55,135 nt of DNA. Source: Meiothermus sp. Pnk-1. Lineage in GTDB: Bacteria; Deinococcota; Deinococci; Deinococcales; Thermaceae. The stretch lies in NCBI RefSeq assembly GCF_003226535.1, contig NZ_QKOB01000006.1:1-55135 (forward strand), in the 5' to 3' direction. The notes under the pieces were generated by a model. That model made no database searches, was not told the DNA's origin, and saw only the letters and a program-made list of their open reading frames with translations. Positions 37,277-44,458 of the stretch are shown in pieces. Numbering within the stretch: the stretch's first letter is position 1; every line of letters starts with the position of its first letter. The translations under genes and the position numbers were made by a program.

Positions 37277-39060
37277 ATCCCTTAACCGACATCACCTTGA
37301 TCCTCCTGGGGCTGCAAAGCCTCCTGGCCCTGCTGCGTCCACCGGCAATTGGATTCTTGCCGCTGAGCCTGGGGGGCAGCGGGCTGCTGCTTCTGGTGGT
37401 GGGCCTTGGGGCCTGGCTTACCGGCGCCCAGGGCACCCCTCTAGACGCTACCGCGGGCTTCTACGTGGCCCTGCTAGGGGCTTTGCACCTAGGGGTGGGG
37501 CCCTATCTCCGAGAGTACCTGGCCCACCACGAGCCCCGCCGTGCCCACCTCGGTCAGCCCGTCAGGGCTAGGCTTGTGGCCTTCCTTCTCCCCCTCTTCT
37601 CCCTGGCCATGCTTGGGGTCCTTCTCTCCCCACCGGGCTACACCTTTCTCTTTCTCTGGGAGGGCATGGCCCTTTTGGGCTACCTCCTCATCGCCCTGGA
37701 AGGCCCGGTGGCCCTGGCGGGCAGCCGGGCCTTCTTCCTGGCCAGCCGCCTCTCGGGGGCCGGGCTGTTTTTGGCCCTGATCCTGCTGACCCGGAAAGAG
37801 CCGCTCTCAGGGGGGCTGGAAAACTTGGTCTGGGCCGGGCTCGTACTGGGTTTTGGCACCAAGGCAGCTCTCTTCCCCCTTTCCACCTGGCTGCCCAAGG
37901 CCCATCCGGTAGCTATGAGCCCGCTCTCGGCCCTGCTCTCGGGGGGGATGGTCAAGCTGGGGCTCTATGGCCTTTACCGTGCCCGGGATTGGGCAGGCCC
38001 GCCTCCAGAGTGGGTAGGCTGGCTCCTGGTGGGGCTGGGACTGGTAGGAGCTGTCTACGCCCTGGTCCGCGGCCTGGCTGAGGAGGATTACAAGGGGGTG
38101 CTGGCCTATTCCAGCGTGGAGAACCTCAACCTGCTCCTGGCAGCTTTGGGGGCGTACTTCCTGCTGAAAAGCCCCTTCTTCCTGCTGGCCTTCTTCTTCC
38201 ACCAGGTCGCCCACGCCCTCTTCAAGGGGCTCTTGTTCCTGGGTTCGGGGGCGCTTCCCGTGCGCGAGATCTCCCGCCTGGGCGGCCTGCACCGGCTGCT
38301 GCCGCGCACCGCAGTCTGGAGCTTCCTGGCTGCGCTGGCTGCGGCCGGCCTGCCCCCCTTGGCAGGCTTTCTCTTCGAGTGGTACCTCTACCAGGGCTTC
38401 CTCTCGGCCCCCAGGGGTACTGGGGCGCACTCCCTATTGGTGCTGGGGGTCGGGGCGGTGGCCCTGGTGGGAGCGCTCGCGACAGTGTCTTACGTACGCC
38501 TCTTCGGCTTGGTCTTTCTAGGCCAGCCGCGGAGTGCTCAGGCCGAGGAGGCCCACGAGATGGGCTGCTTCGGGCAGTTCGGCATGGGAATCCTTGGCGG
38601 GTTGCTCATAGGCCTCTCCCTCTTTCCCGCAGCACTTCTGAAGCCGCTCGAGCCCCCCCTGTACCCGGTGCTGCCCCTGTTTCTGGCGCTCGTGGGTTTG
38701 GGGGGCGGGCTGACCTACCTGCTGGTCCGAAAGCCCTGGCGGGCCTACGATACCTGGGACTGCGGCTTCCACCCCCTCACCCCCGAGATGCAGCCCCACG
38801 CCCTGGGCTATAGCGAGCAGCTCCTGCGGCTCTTCCCCTTTGTCGAGCTCAAAACCCACCTGTCTCGGGAGGGAATGCTGAGCCCCCCTAGGGTGCGCCT
38901 CGAGGTCAGGGACTGGTTCCAGGCCCCCCTGGCCCGCCTGGCCCAGGGCTACGCCACCCTCGCCCGCGGGGTGCAGCGCCTGCAGTCGGGCAGCCTGCAC
39001 CTCTACTTGCTGCTGCAATTCCTGGCCCTGCTCTTCGTTTTGGGGGTGGTCTGGCGATGA
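37273..39060 (+). CDS. Hydrogenase-4 component B-like / NuoL-like antiporter subunit
   Basis: 595 residues, about 14-16 membrane helices of the NuoL/NuoM/NuoN/MrpA type. Proton-channel residues are kept: Glu in LWEGMALLGY, Lys in GFGTKAALFPLSTWLPKAHP, and the EEDYKGVLAYSSVEN segment. The C-terminus (TWDCGFHPLTPEMQPHALGYSEQLLRLF ... FQAPLARLAQGYATLARGVQRLQSGSLH) is the HyfB/HycC-type end. It should translocate protons across the inner membrane as part of a complex I-like machine. Starts inside the arsR stop (ATGA) and overlaps hyfC. No repeat element inside it. Confidence 0.88.
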   Translation: MNPLTDITLILLGLQSLLALLRPPAIGFLPLSLGGSGLLLLVVGLGAWLTGAQGTPLDATAGFYVALLGALHLGVGPYLREYLAHHEPRRAHLGQPVRARLVAFLLPLFSLAMLGVLLSPPGYTFLFLWEGMALLGYLLIALEGPVALAGSRAFFLASRLSGAGLFLALILLTRKEPLSGGLENLVWAGLVLGFGTKAALFPLSTWLPKAHPVAMSPLSALLSGGMVKLGLYGLYRARDWAGPPPEWVGWLLVGLGLVGAVYALVRGLAEEDYKGVLAYSSVENLNLLLAALGAYFLLKSPFFLLAFFFHQVAHALFKGLLFLGSGALPVREISRLGGLHRLLPRTAVWSFLAALAAAGLPPLAGFLFEWYLYQGFLSAPRGTGAHSLLVLGVGAVALVGALATVSYVRLFGLVFLGQPRSAQAEEAHEMGCFGQFGMGILGGLLIGLSLFPAALLKPLEPPLYPVLPLFLALVGLGGGLTYLLVRKPWRAYDTWDCGFHPLTPEMQPHALGYSEQLLRLFPFVELKTHLSREGMLSPPRVRLEVRDWFQAPLARLAQGYATLARGVQRLQSGSLHLYLLLQFLALLFVLGVVWR

Positions 39061-40028
39061 GCGCCCTGGTGCTCCTCCTGCTGGCCCCGCTCTTCACCGG
39101 CAGCCTCAAGTGGCTCAAGGCCAGGCTGCAAAACCGGCTGGGTCCGGACCCCTTCTACGACTACAAGAACCTCTTCAAGCTCTGGCGCAAGACCTGGATC
39201 AGGCCCCGAGGACGATCCCCTTTGGGACCGGGCAGGCCCGGTACACCGGGTGGACGATCCCCTACCCCGCCTACCGGCGGCGAAAGAAGCGTCTCGGGAC
39301 GGAGCAAGCTCCGTACACCGGGAGGAGCCAGCCCCCTCTTCCTGCTCGCGCCTGTGGTGAGCCTGCTCGGCGTGGGGCTCGCCGCAGCCCTCCTGCCGGT
39401 GCTGCCGGGGATTTCCTTCGCCGGGGACTTCCTGGTGCTGGTCTACCTCCTGAACCTGGGCCGCTTCTTCCAGGTCCTGGCCGCGCTGGATACCGGCAGT
39501 GCCTTCGGGGGCCAGGGCAGTTATCGGGAGAACCTGGTGGCGGTGCTGGCCGAGCCCGGCACCGTGCTGGCCCTGGGGGCCGCCGGGCTGGCTTCGGGGG
39601 GCTTCTCGCTGGCCGCCTTCGCTCCCCTTTCACCGCAGAACGCCCTGGTCTACACCCTGGCCCTGGTGGCCTTATCGTTGGCCCTGCTGGCCGAAGGAGC
39701 CCGTATGCCGGTGGACGACCCCACCACCCACCTCGAGCTCACCATGATCCACGAGGCCCAGTTGCTCGATCACTCCGGCCCCCTTTTGGCTCTCTACGAA
39801 CTCTCGGCGGGGATGAAGCTCTTGGTGTACATCGGCCTCATCGCCCTGCTCCTGCCCTTTGGGGGGTTATCCTTCCCTGCGGCGCTCCTGCTGGCCTGGC
39901 TGGCGCTGGGCTACCTGGAGACCTACGGGGTCAAGCTGCGCTACTTGAGGCTCCCCGACCTGATGAGCTACAGCACGCTCACGGGCATCCTGGCCGTACT
40001 GGGGGTGGTGTTACGCTTTCGGATCTAG
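39057..40028 (+). CDS. Hydrogenase-4 component C-like / NuoH-like subunit with an in-frame repeat insertion
   Basis: 323 residues. NuoH/HycD family features: LKARLQNRLGPDPFYDYKNLFKL near the N-terminus, EGARMPVDDPTTHLELTMIHEAQLLDHSGPLLALYE in the middle, and LGYLETYGVKLRYLRLPDLMSY at the end. It joins the membrane arm to the soluble subunits. Residues 51-89 come from a 115-bp repeat inserted in the loop after the first conserved segment; the rest aligns as if the insertion were absent. Overlaps hyfB by 4 bp. Confidence 0.87.
   Translation: MSALVLLLLAPLFTGSLKWLKARLQNRLGPDPFYDYKNLFKLWRKTWIRPRGRSPLGPGRPGTPGGRSPTPPTGGERSVSGRSKLRTPGGASPLFLLAPVVSLLGVGLAAALLPVLPGISFAGDFLVLVYLLNLGRFFQVLAALDTGSAFGGQGSYRENLVAVLAEPGTVLALGAAGLASGGFSLAAFAPLSPQNALVYTLALVALSLALLAEGARMPVDDPTTHLELTMIHEAQLLDHSGPLLALYELSAGMKLLVYIGLIALLLPFGGLSFPAALLLAWLALGYLETYGVKLRYLRLPDLMSYSTLTGILAVLGVVLRFRI
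39208..39322 (-). repeat. Modular hairpin repeat, copy 1 (inside the hyfC-like gene)
   Basis: 115 bp, the exact reverse complement (115 of 115) of copy 3 at 42285-42399. It adds Gly/Pro/Arg-rich residues in frame. Contains two modules, each with a hairpin arm pair (ACGGAGC-TT-GCTCCGT and ACCGGGC-CT-GCCCGGT) and ending in GGGGATCGTCC. Confidence 0.92.
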
Positions 40029-40069
40029 CCCCTAACCTGACGCTGGCCATACTGGCTGCGGGGTTCTTG

Positions 40070-40651
40070 ATGGTGGGCCGCAAGAGCCTGGACGCATGGA
40101 TCCGGCTCTACGCCCTGCAGAACGTGCTCCTGGCGCTTTTGGCCTTCGTGCTGTCCGATGGGGAGCGGCACTTGGTGGCAGCCGGATTGGCCCTGCTCTT
40201 CATCAAGGGGGTGCTCATCCCCCGCTACCTCTTCTGGCTGCTGGAGCGCCTGGGGATCAGCCACGAGGTGGAGTCCTACCTCTCCATTCCCCTATCGCTG
40301 CTCCTGGGTGGAGTCTTGGTGGCGGTGGGCTTCCGCGTGGGGAGCAGCTTCGTCCTGGAGGGGGCCCGGCTGCCGGAGGCCGTACCGGTGGCCCTGGGCC
40401 TGATCCTGCTGGGGATGCTCTCCATGGCTAGCCGCAAAAAGGCGGTCACCCAGGTGCTGGGATTTCTGGCCCTGGAGAACGGGGTCTTCCTGCTGGCTTT
40501 AGCCGAGAGTCGTGGCCTGCCGCTGTTCATCGAGCTGGGGGTGGCCCTCGACGCTTTTGCCGCCGTGGTGCTCGCGGGGGTGCTGATCTTTCGCATCCGG
40601 GCCGCCTTCGGCCACATCGATACCGCGCGGATGCGCGACCTAAAGGGGTAA
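40070..40651 (+). CDS. Hydrogenase-4 component E-like membrane subunit
   Basis: Six or so membrane helices; LARLRAIRAL-type loops are absent but YALQNVLLALLAF, FIKGVLIPRYLFWLLERLGI, ENGVFLLALAESRGLPLFIELGVALDAFAAVVLAGVLIFRI and the end TARMRDLKG match HyfE (NuoK-like). The start is unclear: the first standard ATG (40070) would cut the conserved first helix (LTLAILAAGFLMVGRKSLDAW), whose codons begin at 40037 with CTG. Translation may start at a CTG near 40037 after termination of hyfC at 40028. The long frame running antisense-like through hyfC upstream is not part of the gene. Confidence 0.8.
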   Translation: MVGRKSLDAWIRLYALQNVLLALLAFVLSDGERHLVAAGLALLFIKGVLIPRYLFWLLERLGISHEVESYLSIPLSLLLGGVLVAVGFRVGSSFVLEGARLPEAVPVALGLILLGMLSMASRKKAVTQVLGFLALENGVFLLALAESRGLPLFIELGVALDAFAAVVLAGVLIFRIRAAFGHIDTARMRDLKG

Positions 40652-40653
40652 CC

Positions 40654-42075
40654 ATGCTCTACTTGCTGCTTTTTCTTCCTCTCCTGCCCGCCCTCTATGC
40701 CCTGCGCGAGCGGGAGATCGAGCGGCTCGCGGGTAGCACCGCCGCCAGTGCCGCGCTGTCGTTGGGGCTAGCGCTCCTGGCCCAAAACCAATCTATAGGA
40801 CCCCTACGGCTCGACGGGGTGGGACTTTTTTACCTGCTGCTGACCGACTGTCTCTTTGCGCTGGTGGCCCTGTACGCCCGGGCTTACTTCCAGGCGGCGC
40901 AGGACGGGGAAGCCTGGCGCTTCTACGCTACTGGAAACCTGTTTCTCTTCGCGATGCACGGAGCCTACCTGGCGCACAACCTGGGCCTGCTGTGGATCTT
41001 CGTGGAGGGCAGCACCCTGGCCTCGGCCTTGCTGGTCTACCACAAAGGAGGGGCAAGGGCCCTCGAGGCCACCTGGAAGTACCTGATGCTCGGTAGCGTG
41101 GGCATCGCCCTGGGACTCATCGGGGTGATTCTGGTCTACGCCCTTTTGGGTGGGGCCACGCTGGACTGGCAGGAAGCCCGGGCGCTGGTCCGGGGAGCCG
41201 ACCCAGCCCAGCTCAAGCTGGCCTTTGCCTTTTTGCTGGTGGGCTTTGGCACCAAGGTGGGCCTGTTCCCCATGCACCCCTGGCTGCCCGACGCCCACTC
41301 CGAAGCCCCCAGCCCGGCCTCGGCCCTGCTCTCGGGAACGCTGCTCAACGTGGCCTTCTACGCCCTCTTGCGCTACGTCGCCCTGCTGGGCAGCGCAGGG
41401 TTATTCGACTTTGCCGCGGGGCTGTTGCAGGGCTTCGGGCTGCTCTCGCTGCTGGCCGCGGCCCTTTTCCTCTTTGCCCAGCGGGATTACAAGCGGCTAC
41501 TGGCTTACTCCAGCATGGAGCACATGGGGTTGGCGGTCTACGGCCTGGGCCTGGGGGTTCCCTGGCTGGCCATGCTGCACACCCTGTTCCATTCCCTGAG
41601 CAAGACCGCCGCCTTCCTCTCGGCGGGCAACCTGCTCTTGGCCTACCAGAGCAAACTCATCGCCCGGGTGGGGGCGGCGTGCCGGGCCTGGCCCGCCACC
41701 GCTGGGCTTTTGGTTCTCTCCTTGCTTGCCTTAGCAGGCCTTCCCCCCTTCGGGCTCTTCTACACCGAGTTTCAGGCCCTCTTGCGCTCGAGCCCCCTCT
41801 CGATGGGGCTCTACCTGCTGGGACTGCTGGGGGCTTTCGCTGGGCTGCTGTGGCCCCTCTCCCGCATGGCCTTCGGGGAGGAGCCTGCGGGGGCGAGCCT
41901 CGATACGCGGAAAAGCATGCTGCCACGCGCCCGGACGTTGGTGGTGGTGCCCGCCGTGCTGGTGGCGCTGGCCCTGGTCCTGGGCCTCTTTCCCCCGGTA
42001 GGGGTGGTGGAGCGGCTGGCGGAGACGCTTCTTTCGCCGCCGATAGGCGGGGAGGTGCTCGCGTGGAAGCTCTGA
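40654..42075 (+). CDS. Hydrogenase-4 component F-like / NuoN-like antiporter subunit
   Basis: 473 residues with about 13-14 membrane helices. Channel residues are present: Glu in WIFVEGSTLASALL, Lys in VGFGTKVGLFPMHPWLPDAHSEAPSP, and the YKRLLAYSSMEHMGLAVYGLG segment with Lys and His. It is the second antiporter-like pump subunit besides the hyfB product. The last residues (ETLLSPPIGGEVLAWKL) come from a partial repeat (copy 2), which forms its C-terminus, and the hyfG start lies inside this end. Confidence 0.88.
   Translation: MLYLLLFLPLLPALYALREREIERLAGSTAASAALSLGLALLAQNQSIGPLRLDGVGLFYLLLTDCLFALVALYARAYFQAAQDGEAWRFYATGNLFLFAMHGAYLAHNLGLLWIFVEGSTLASALLVYHKGGARALEATWKYLMLGSVGIALGLIGVILVYALLGGATLDWQEARALVRGADPAQLKLAFAFLLVGFGTKVGLFPMHPWLPDAHSEAPSPASALLSGTLLNVAFYALLRYVALLGSAGLFDFAAGLLQGFGLLSLLAAALFLFAQRDYKRLLAYSSMEHMGLAVYGLGLGVPWLAMLHTLFHSLSKTAAFLSAGNLLLAYQSKLIARVGAACRAWPATAGLLVLSLLALAGLPPFGLFYTEFQALLRSSPLSMGLYLLGLLGAFAGLLWPLSRMAFGEEPAGASLDTRKSMLPRARTLVVVPAVLVALALVLGLFPPVGVVERLAETLLSPPIGGEVLAWKL
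42022..42052 (+). repeat. Modular hairpin repeat, copy 2 (partial, C-terminus of the hyfF-like gene)
   Basis: 31 bp matching the middle of module A (GAGACGCTTCTTTCGCC through GGCGGGG) with one substitution in the hairpin loop (GATA for GGTA). It forms the last coding part of hyfF, 11 nt before the hyfG start. Confidence 0.75.
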
Positions 42076-43595
42076 AGCAGGCGCTGGGGTCGGGTCGGCT
42101 GGTAGCGCTTTGGTACGATGCGCCCTACCTGCGTTATCTGGTCGAAGGGTTCGCTGGGGGCCCCCCACGGGAGTTCCGGGTGGAAGCCCAGGGGAGCTTT
42201 CCCAGCCTGGCAGGGGAGTTCCCGGCGCTGGACTGGTTCGAACGGGAGCTGTGGGAAGAGCATGGCCTCGTCCCCGAGGGTCACCCCGGTGTACGGAGCT
42301 TGCTCCGTCCCGAGACGCTTCTTTCGCCGCCGGTAGGCGGGGTAGGGGATCGTCCACCCGGTGTACCGGGCCTGCCCGGTCCCAAAGGGGATCGTCCTCC
42401 GGCCCCCAAGCCCCTCCGCAACCACCGCCTCCCTTATCCCTTCGAGCGGGTGGAAGGGCTGCACGAGGTGCCCGTAGGCCCGGTGCACGCGGGCATCATC
42501 GAGCCCGGCCACTTTCGCTTCAGCGTGCTGGGAGAAAGGATTCTCCACCTCGAGCTCCGCCTGGGCTACCAGCACCGGGGCCTGGAGCGGCTATTCCAGG
42601 GGAAACGCCTCGAGCAGGCCCTCTTGCTGGCCGAGCGGGTGGGCGGGGAGCCGGTGGCCCACGCTCTGGCCTTCTGCCAGGCGGTGGAGGCCGCTTTGGG
42701 GGTGGAGGTGCCCCAAAGGGCCCGCTGGCTCCGGCGGGTGCTGCTTGAGCTCGAGCGCCTCTTCGGTCACCTGGGCCACCTCGCGGGGCTTTTCACCGAT
42801 ATCGGTTACGCCTACGCCGCCACCCAGGTGGGCAAGGTGCGGGCCCTACTCCAGGGTCAACTCGAGCGCCTGACCGGGCATCGCTATGGCCGCAACGCCC
42901 TCACGGTAGGGGGCGTGGGCTTCGATATAGACCCGGAAACTCAGGCCGAGGTGCGGGGGGCGCTCGCCGAGCTGGCCGCCGAGGCCGAAACCCACCTCAC
43001 CGCAGCTCTAAGGCACCCCATGGTCCTGGACCGCTTTCGTTACGTAGGCCTGGTGACCCAAGCCCAGGCCCAGCTCCTGGGCCTGGTGGGTCCGGCAGCC
43101 CGGGCCTCGGGGCTGGGGCGCGACCTGCGCCAGGACGACGCGCTGTACCAGTTGTTCACCTCGGTGACGCGTACTGGGGGTGACGTGCTGGCTCGGGCCC
43201 AGGTCTATGCCGAGGAGATCCGGCAGGGCTTTGCCTATCTGGATCGCGTTCTCGCCGAGCTGCCCGCAGGGGCAGTAAGGGCGGATGGGGGCCGGCTCCC
43301 CGGTGTACGGAGCTTGCTCCGTCCCGAGACGCTTCCTTCGCCGCCAGTAGGCGGGGTAGGGGATCGTCCTCAAGAGGGAGAACTCCGCGAGGCCTATAGC
43401 CGGGTGGAGGCTGGGCGGGGGGAACTCTTCTACTGGGTGCGGCTACGGGGGAATCGGGTAGAACAGGTCAAGATCGTCGATCCCAGCTTCAAGAACTGGC
43501 GGGCCCTCGAGCTCGCGGTGCGGGGGATGGGCTTGCCCGACTTTCCCCTCATCAACAAGTCCTTCGACCTCTCCTACGCGGGGTGCGACCTATGA
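42063..43595 (+). CDS. Hydrogenase-like large subunit (HyfG/NuoCD-like) lacking all NiFe-binding cysteines
   Basis: 510 residues from GTG 42063. A shortened NuoC-like part ends in FPALDWFERELWEEHGLVPEGHP (to residue 75); the large-subunit part follows (GHFRFSVLGERILHLELRLGYQHRGLE, VPQRARWLRRVLLELERLFGHL, GRDLRQDDALY, TGGDVLARAQVY). The first NiFe motif, RVCGICG in hydrogenases, reads RVGGEPV (Gly194, Pro197). The second, DPCxxC, reads DLSYAG (Ser504, Gly507). It therefore cannot hold NiFe. Two repeat insertions add residues 75-113 and 413-437 in loops. Overlaps hyfF by 13 bp. Confidence 0.88.
   Translation: MEALKQALGSGRLVALWYDAPYLRYLVEGFAGGPPREFRVEAQGSFPSLAGEFPALDWFERELWEEHGLVPEGHPGVRSLLRPETLLSPPVGGVGDRPPGVPGLPGPKGDRPPAPKPLRNHRLPYPFERVEGLHEVPVGPVHAGIIEPGHFRFSVLGERILHLELRLGYQHRGLERLFQGKRLEQALLLAERVGGEPVAHALAFCQAVEAALGVEVPQRARWLRRVLLELERLFGHLGHLAGLFTDIGYAYAATQVGKVRALLQGQLERLTGHRYGRNALTVGGVGFDIDPETQAEVRGALAELAAEAETHLTAALRHPMVLDRFRYVGLVTQAQAQLLGLVGPAARASGLGRDLRQDDALYQLFTSVTRTGGDVLARAQVYAEEIRQGFAYLDRVLAELPAGAVRADGGRLPGVRSLLRPETLPSPPVGGVGDRPQEGELREAYSRVEAGRGELFYWVRLRGNRVEQVKIVDPSFKNWRALELAVRGMGLPDFPLINKSFDLSYAGCDL
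42285..42399 (+). repeat. Modular hairpin repeat, copy 3 (inside the hyfG-like gene)
   Basis: 115 bp, identical to copy 1 but in the opposite orientation, so the same DNA is open and translated in frame from both strands in two different genes. Sits between the NuoC-like and large-subunit parts. Confidence 0.92.
43299..43371 (+). repeat. Modular hairpin repeat, copy 4 (inside the hyfG-like gene)
   Basis: 73 bp: one full module A (72 bp, two substitutions relative to copy 3) ending in GGGGATCGTCCTC, without module B. In frame in a loop near residue 425. Confidence 0.9.
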
Positions 43596-44458
43596 ACCCC
43601 TTCTGGCAGACCTTGCGTACCGGCCTCCTGACCCGAAGCTTGGAGAAGATCTTCCGCCTGCCCGCCTGGGCCCCCGGCTGGCCTGTGCTGCGGCCTGGGG
43701 GGCTTTCCCGGGCGGTGAGGCAGGAACTCCTGGGGCTTTGCCCCAGCGGCGCCTTCGCCGAGGAAGGAGATGAGTTTCGGCTGGATCTGGCGAAGTGCGT
43801 CCTCTGCGGGCGCTGTTTCCGGGCCTATCCGCAGGCGATGGGGGAGTTGCGCACCCTGGAGGTGGCGGTGACCCGGCGGGAGGACCTCGTGCAGCGGGTA
43901 GACCTGGCTACAGCGAGCTTCGTGGACCCAGGCCCCCCACCCCCCACCCGCGCCGAACTCCACCTGCCTACCCTGGCCTTCCGCGAGGTCTCCGCGGGCA
44001 GCACCGGCTTGGACGATACTGAGGTAGCTCTGGCCGGCAACCCCTTCCACGACATGAGCCGCTTCGGCTTCAGCGTGGTGGCCTCGCCCCGTCACGCCGA
44101 CGCCCTCTTGGTGACCGGACCGGTGAGCCAGAACATGCGGGAGGCCCTCCTGCGCACCTATGAGGCCACCCCGGAGCCCAAGGGGGTGGTGGCGGTGGGC
44201 AACGAGGCCATCGGCGGCGAGGTCTTCGCGGAGAGCCCGGAGGTGGTAGGAGGAGTGGACAAGGTGTTGCTGGTGGACGTCTATGTGCCGGGTAGCCCGG
44301 CCCGGCCAGCCTCCATCCTGCATGGCCTCTTGCTGCTTAGCGGCCGGGCCCGGCAGGTGCTGGTTGGGGGGCGCGTGGCGCAGGAGGACGACCCGGAGCA
44401 CGCTCCGTACACCGGGAGGACAGCACCCGGTGAAGCGGGGGTGAGGGAAGATGGCTGA
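43592..44458 (+). CDS. Fused ferredoxin-like (HyfH) and small-subunit-like (HyfI/NuoB) protein lacking the proximal cluster ligands
   Basis: 288 residues. N-terminal ferredoxin part: Cys50 (LCPSGAF), Cys69, Cys72 and Cys75 (KCVLCGRC) form a complete set for one [4Fe-4S] cluster; position 79, where the other cluster's Cys-Pro would be, is Tyr. From about residue 125 it is NuoB/HyfI-like (MSRFGFSVVASPRHADALLVTGPVSQNMREALLRTYEATPEPKG), but the four ligands of the N2/proximal cluster are replaced: Thr138, Asp141, Glu205, Ser235 (PGSP for PGCP). So no electron exit near the large subunit is possible. The C-terminal tail includes repeat copy 5. Confidence 0.85.
   Translation: MNPFWQTLRTGLLTRSLEKIFRLPAWAPGWPVLRPGGLSRAVRQELLGLCPSGAFAEEGDEFRLDLAKCVLCGRCFRAYPQAMGELRTLEVAVTRREDLVQRVDLATASFVDPGPPPPTRAELHLPTLAFREVSAGSTGLDDTEVALAGNPFHDMSRFGFSVVASPRHADALLVTGPVSQNMREALLRTYEATPEPKGVVAVGNEAIGGEVFAESPEVVGGVDKVLLVDVYVPGSPARPASILHGLLLLSGRARQVLVGGRVAQEDDPEHAPYTGRTAPGEAGVREDG
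44384..44416 (-). repeat. Modular hairpin repeat, copy 5 (C-terminus of the fused hyfH-I gene)
   Basis: 33 bp, reverse orientation: CCCGGTGTAC, hairpin CGGAGC-GT-GCTCCG, GGTCGTCCTC. A minimal module that keeps only the two ends and the hairpin. Confidence 0.8.

Noticed and set aside
39110-40651. 513-residue open frame covering the hyfC and hyfE region
   Set aside because: Its first 300 residues are a shifted reading of hyfC with no membrane character; only the part after about 40037 is hyfE.
41679-43595. Long frame extending the large subunit 128 residues upstream
   Set aside because: The extension is an out-of-frame reading of hyfF; the hydrogenase-like protein begins at GTG 42063.
42063-44458. 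Working NiFe hydrogenase or formate hydrogenlyase
   Set aside because: All NiFe and proximal-cluster cysteines are missing, and no maturation genes (hypA-F) or formate dehydrogenase are nearby.
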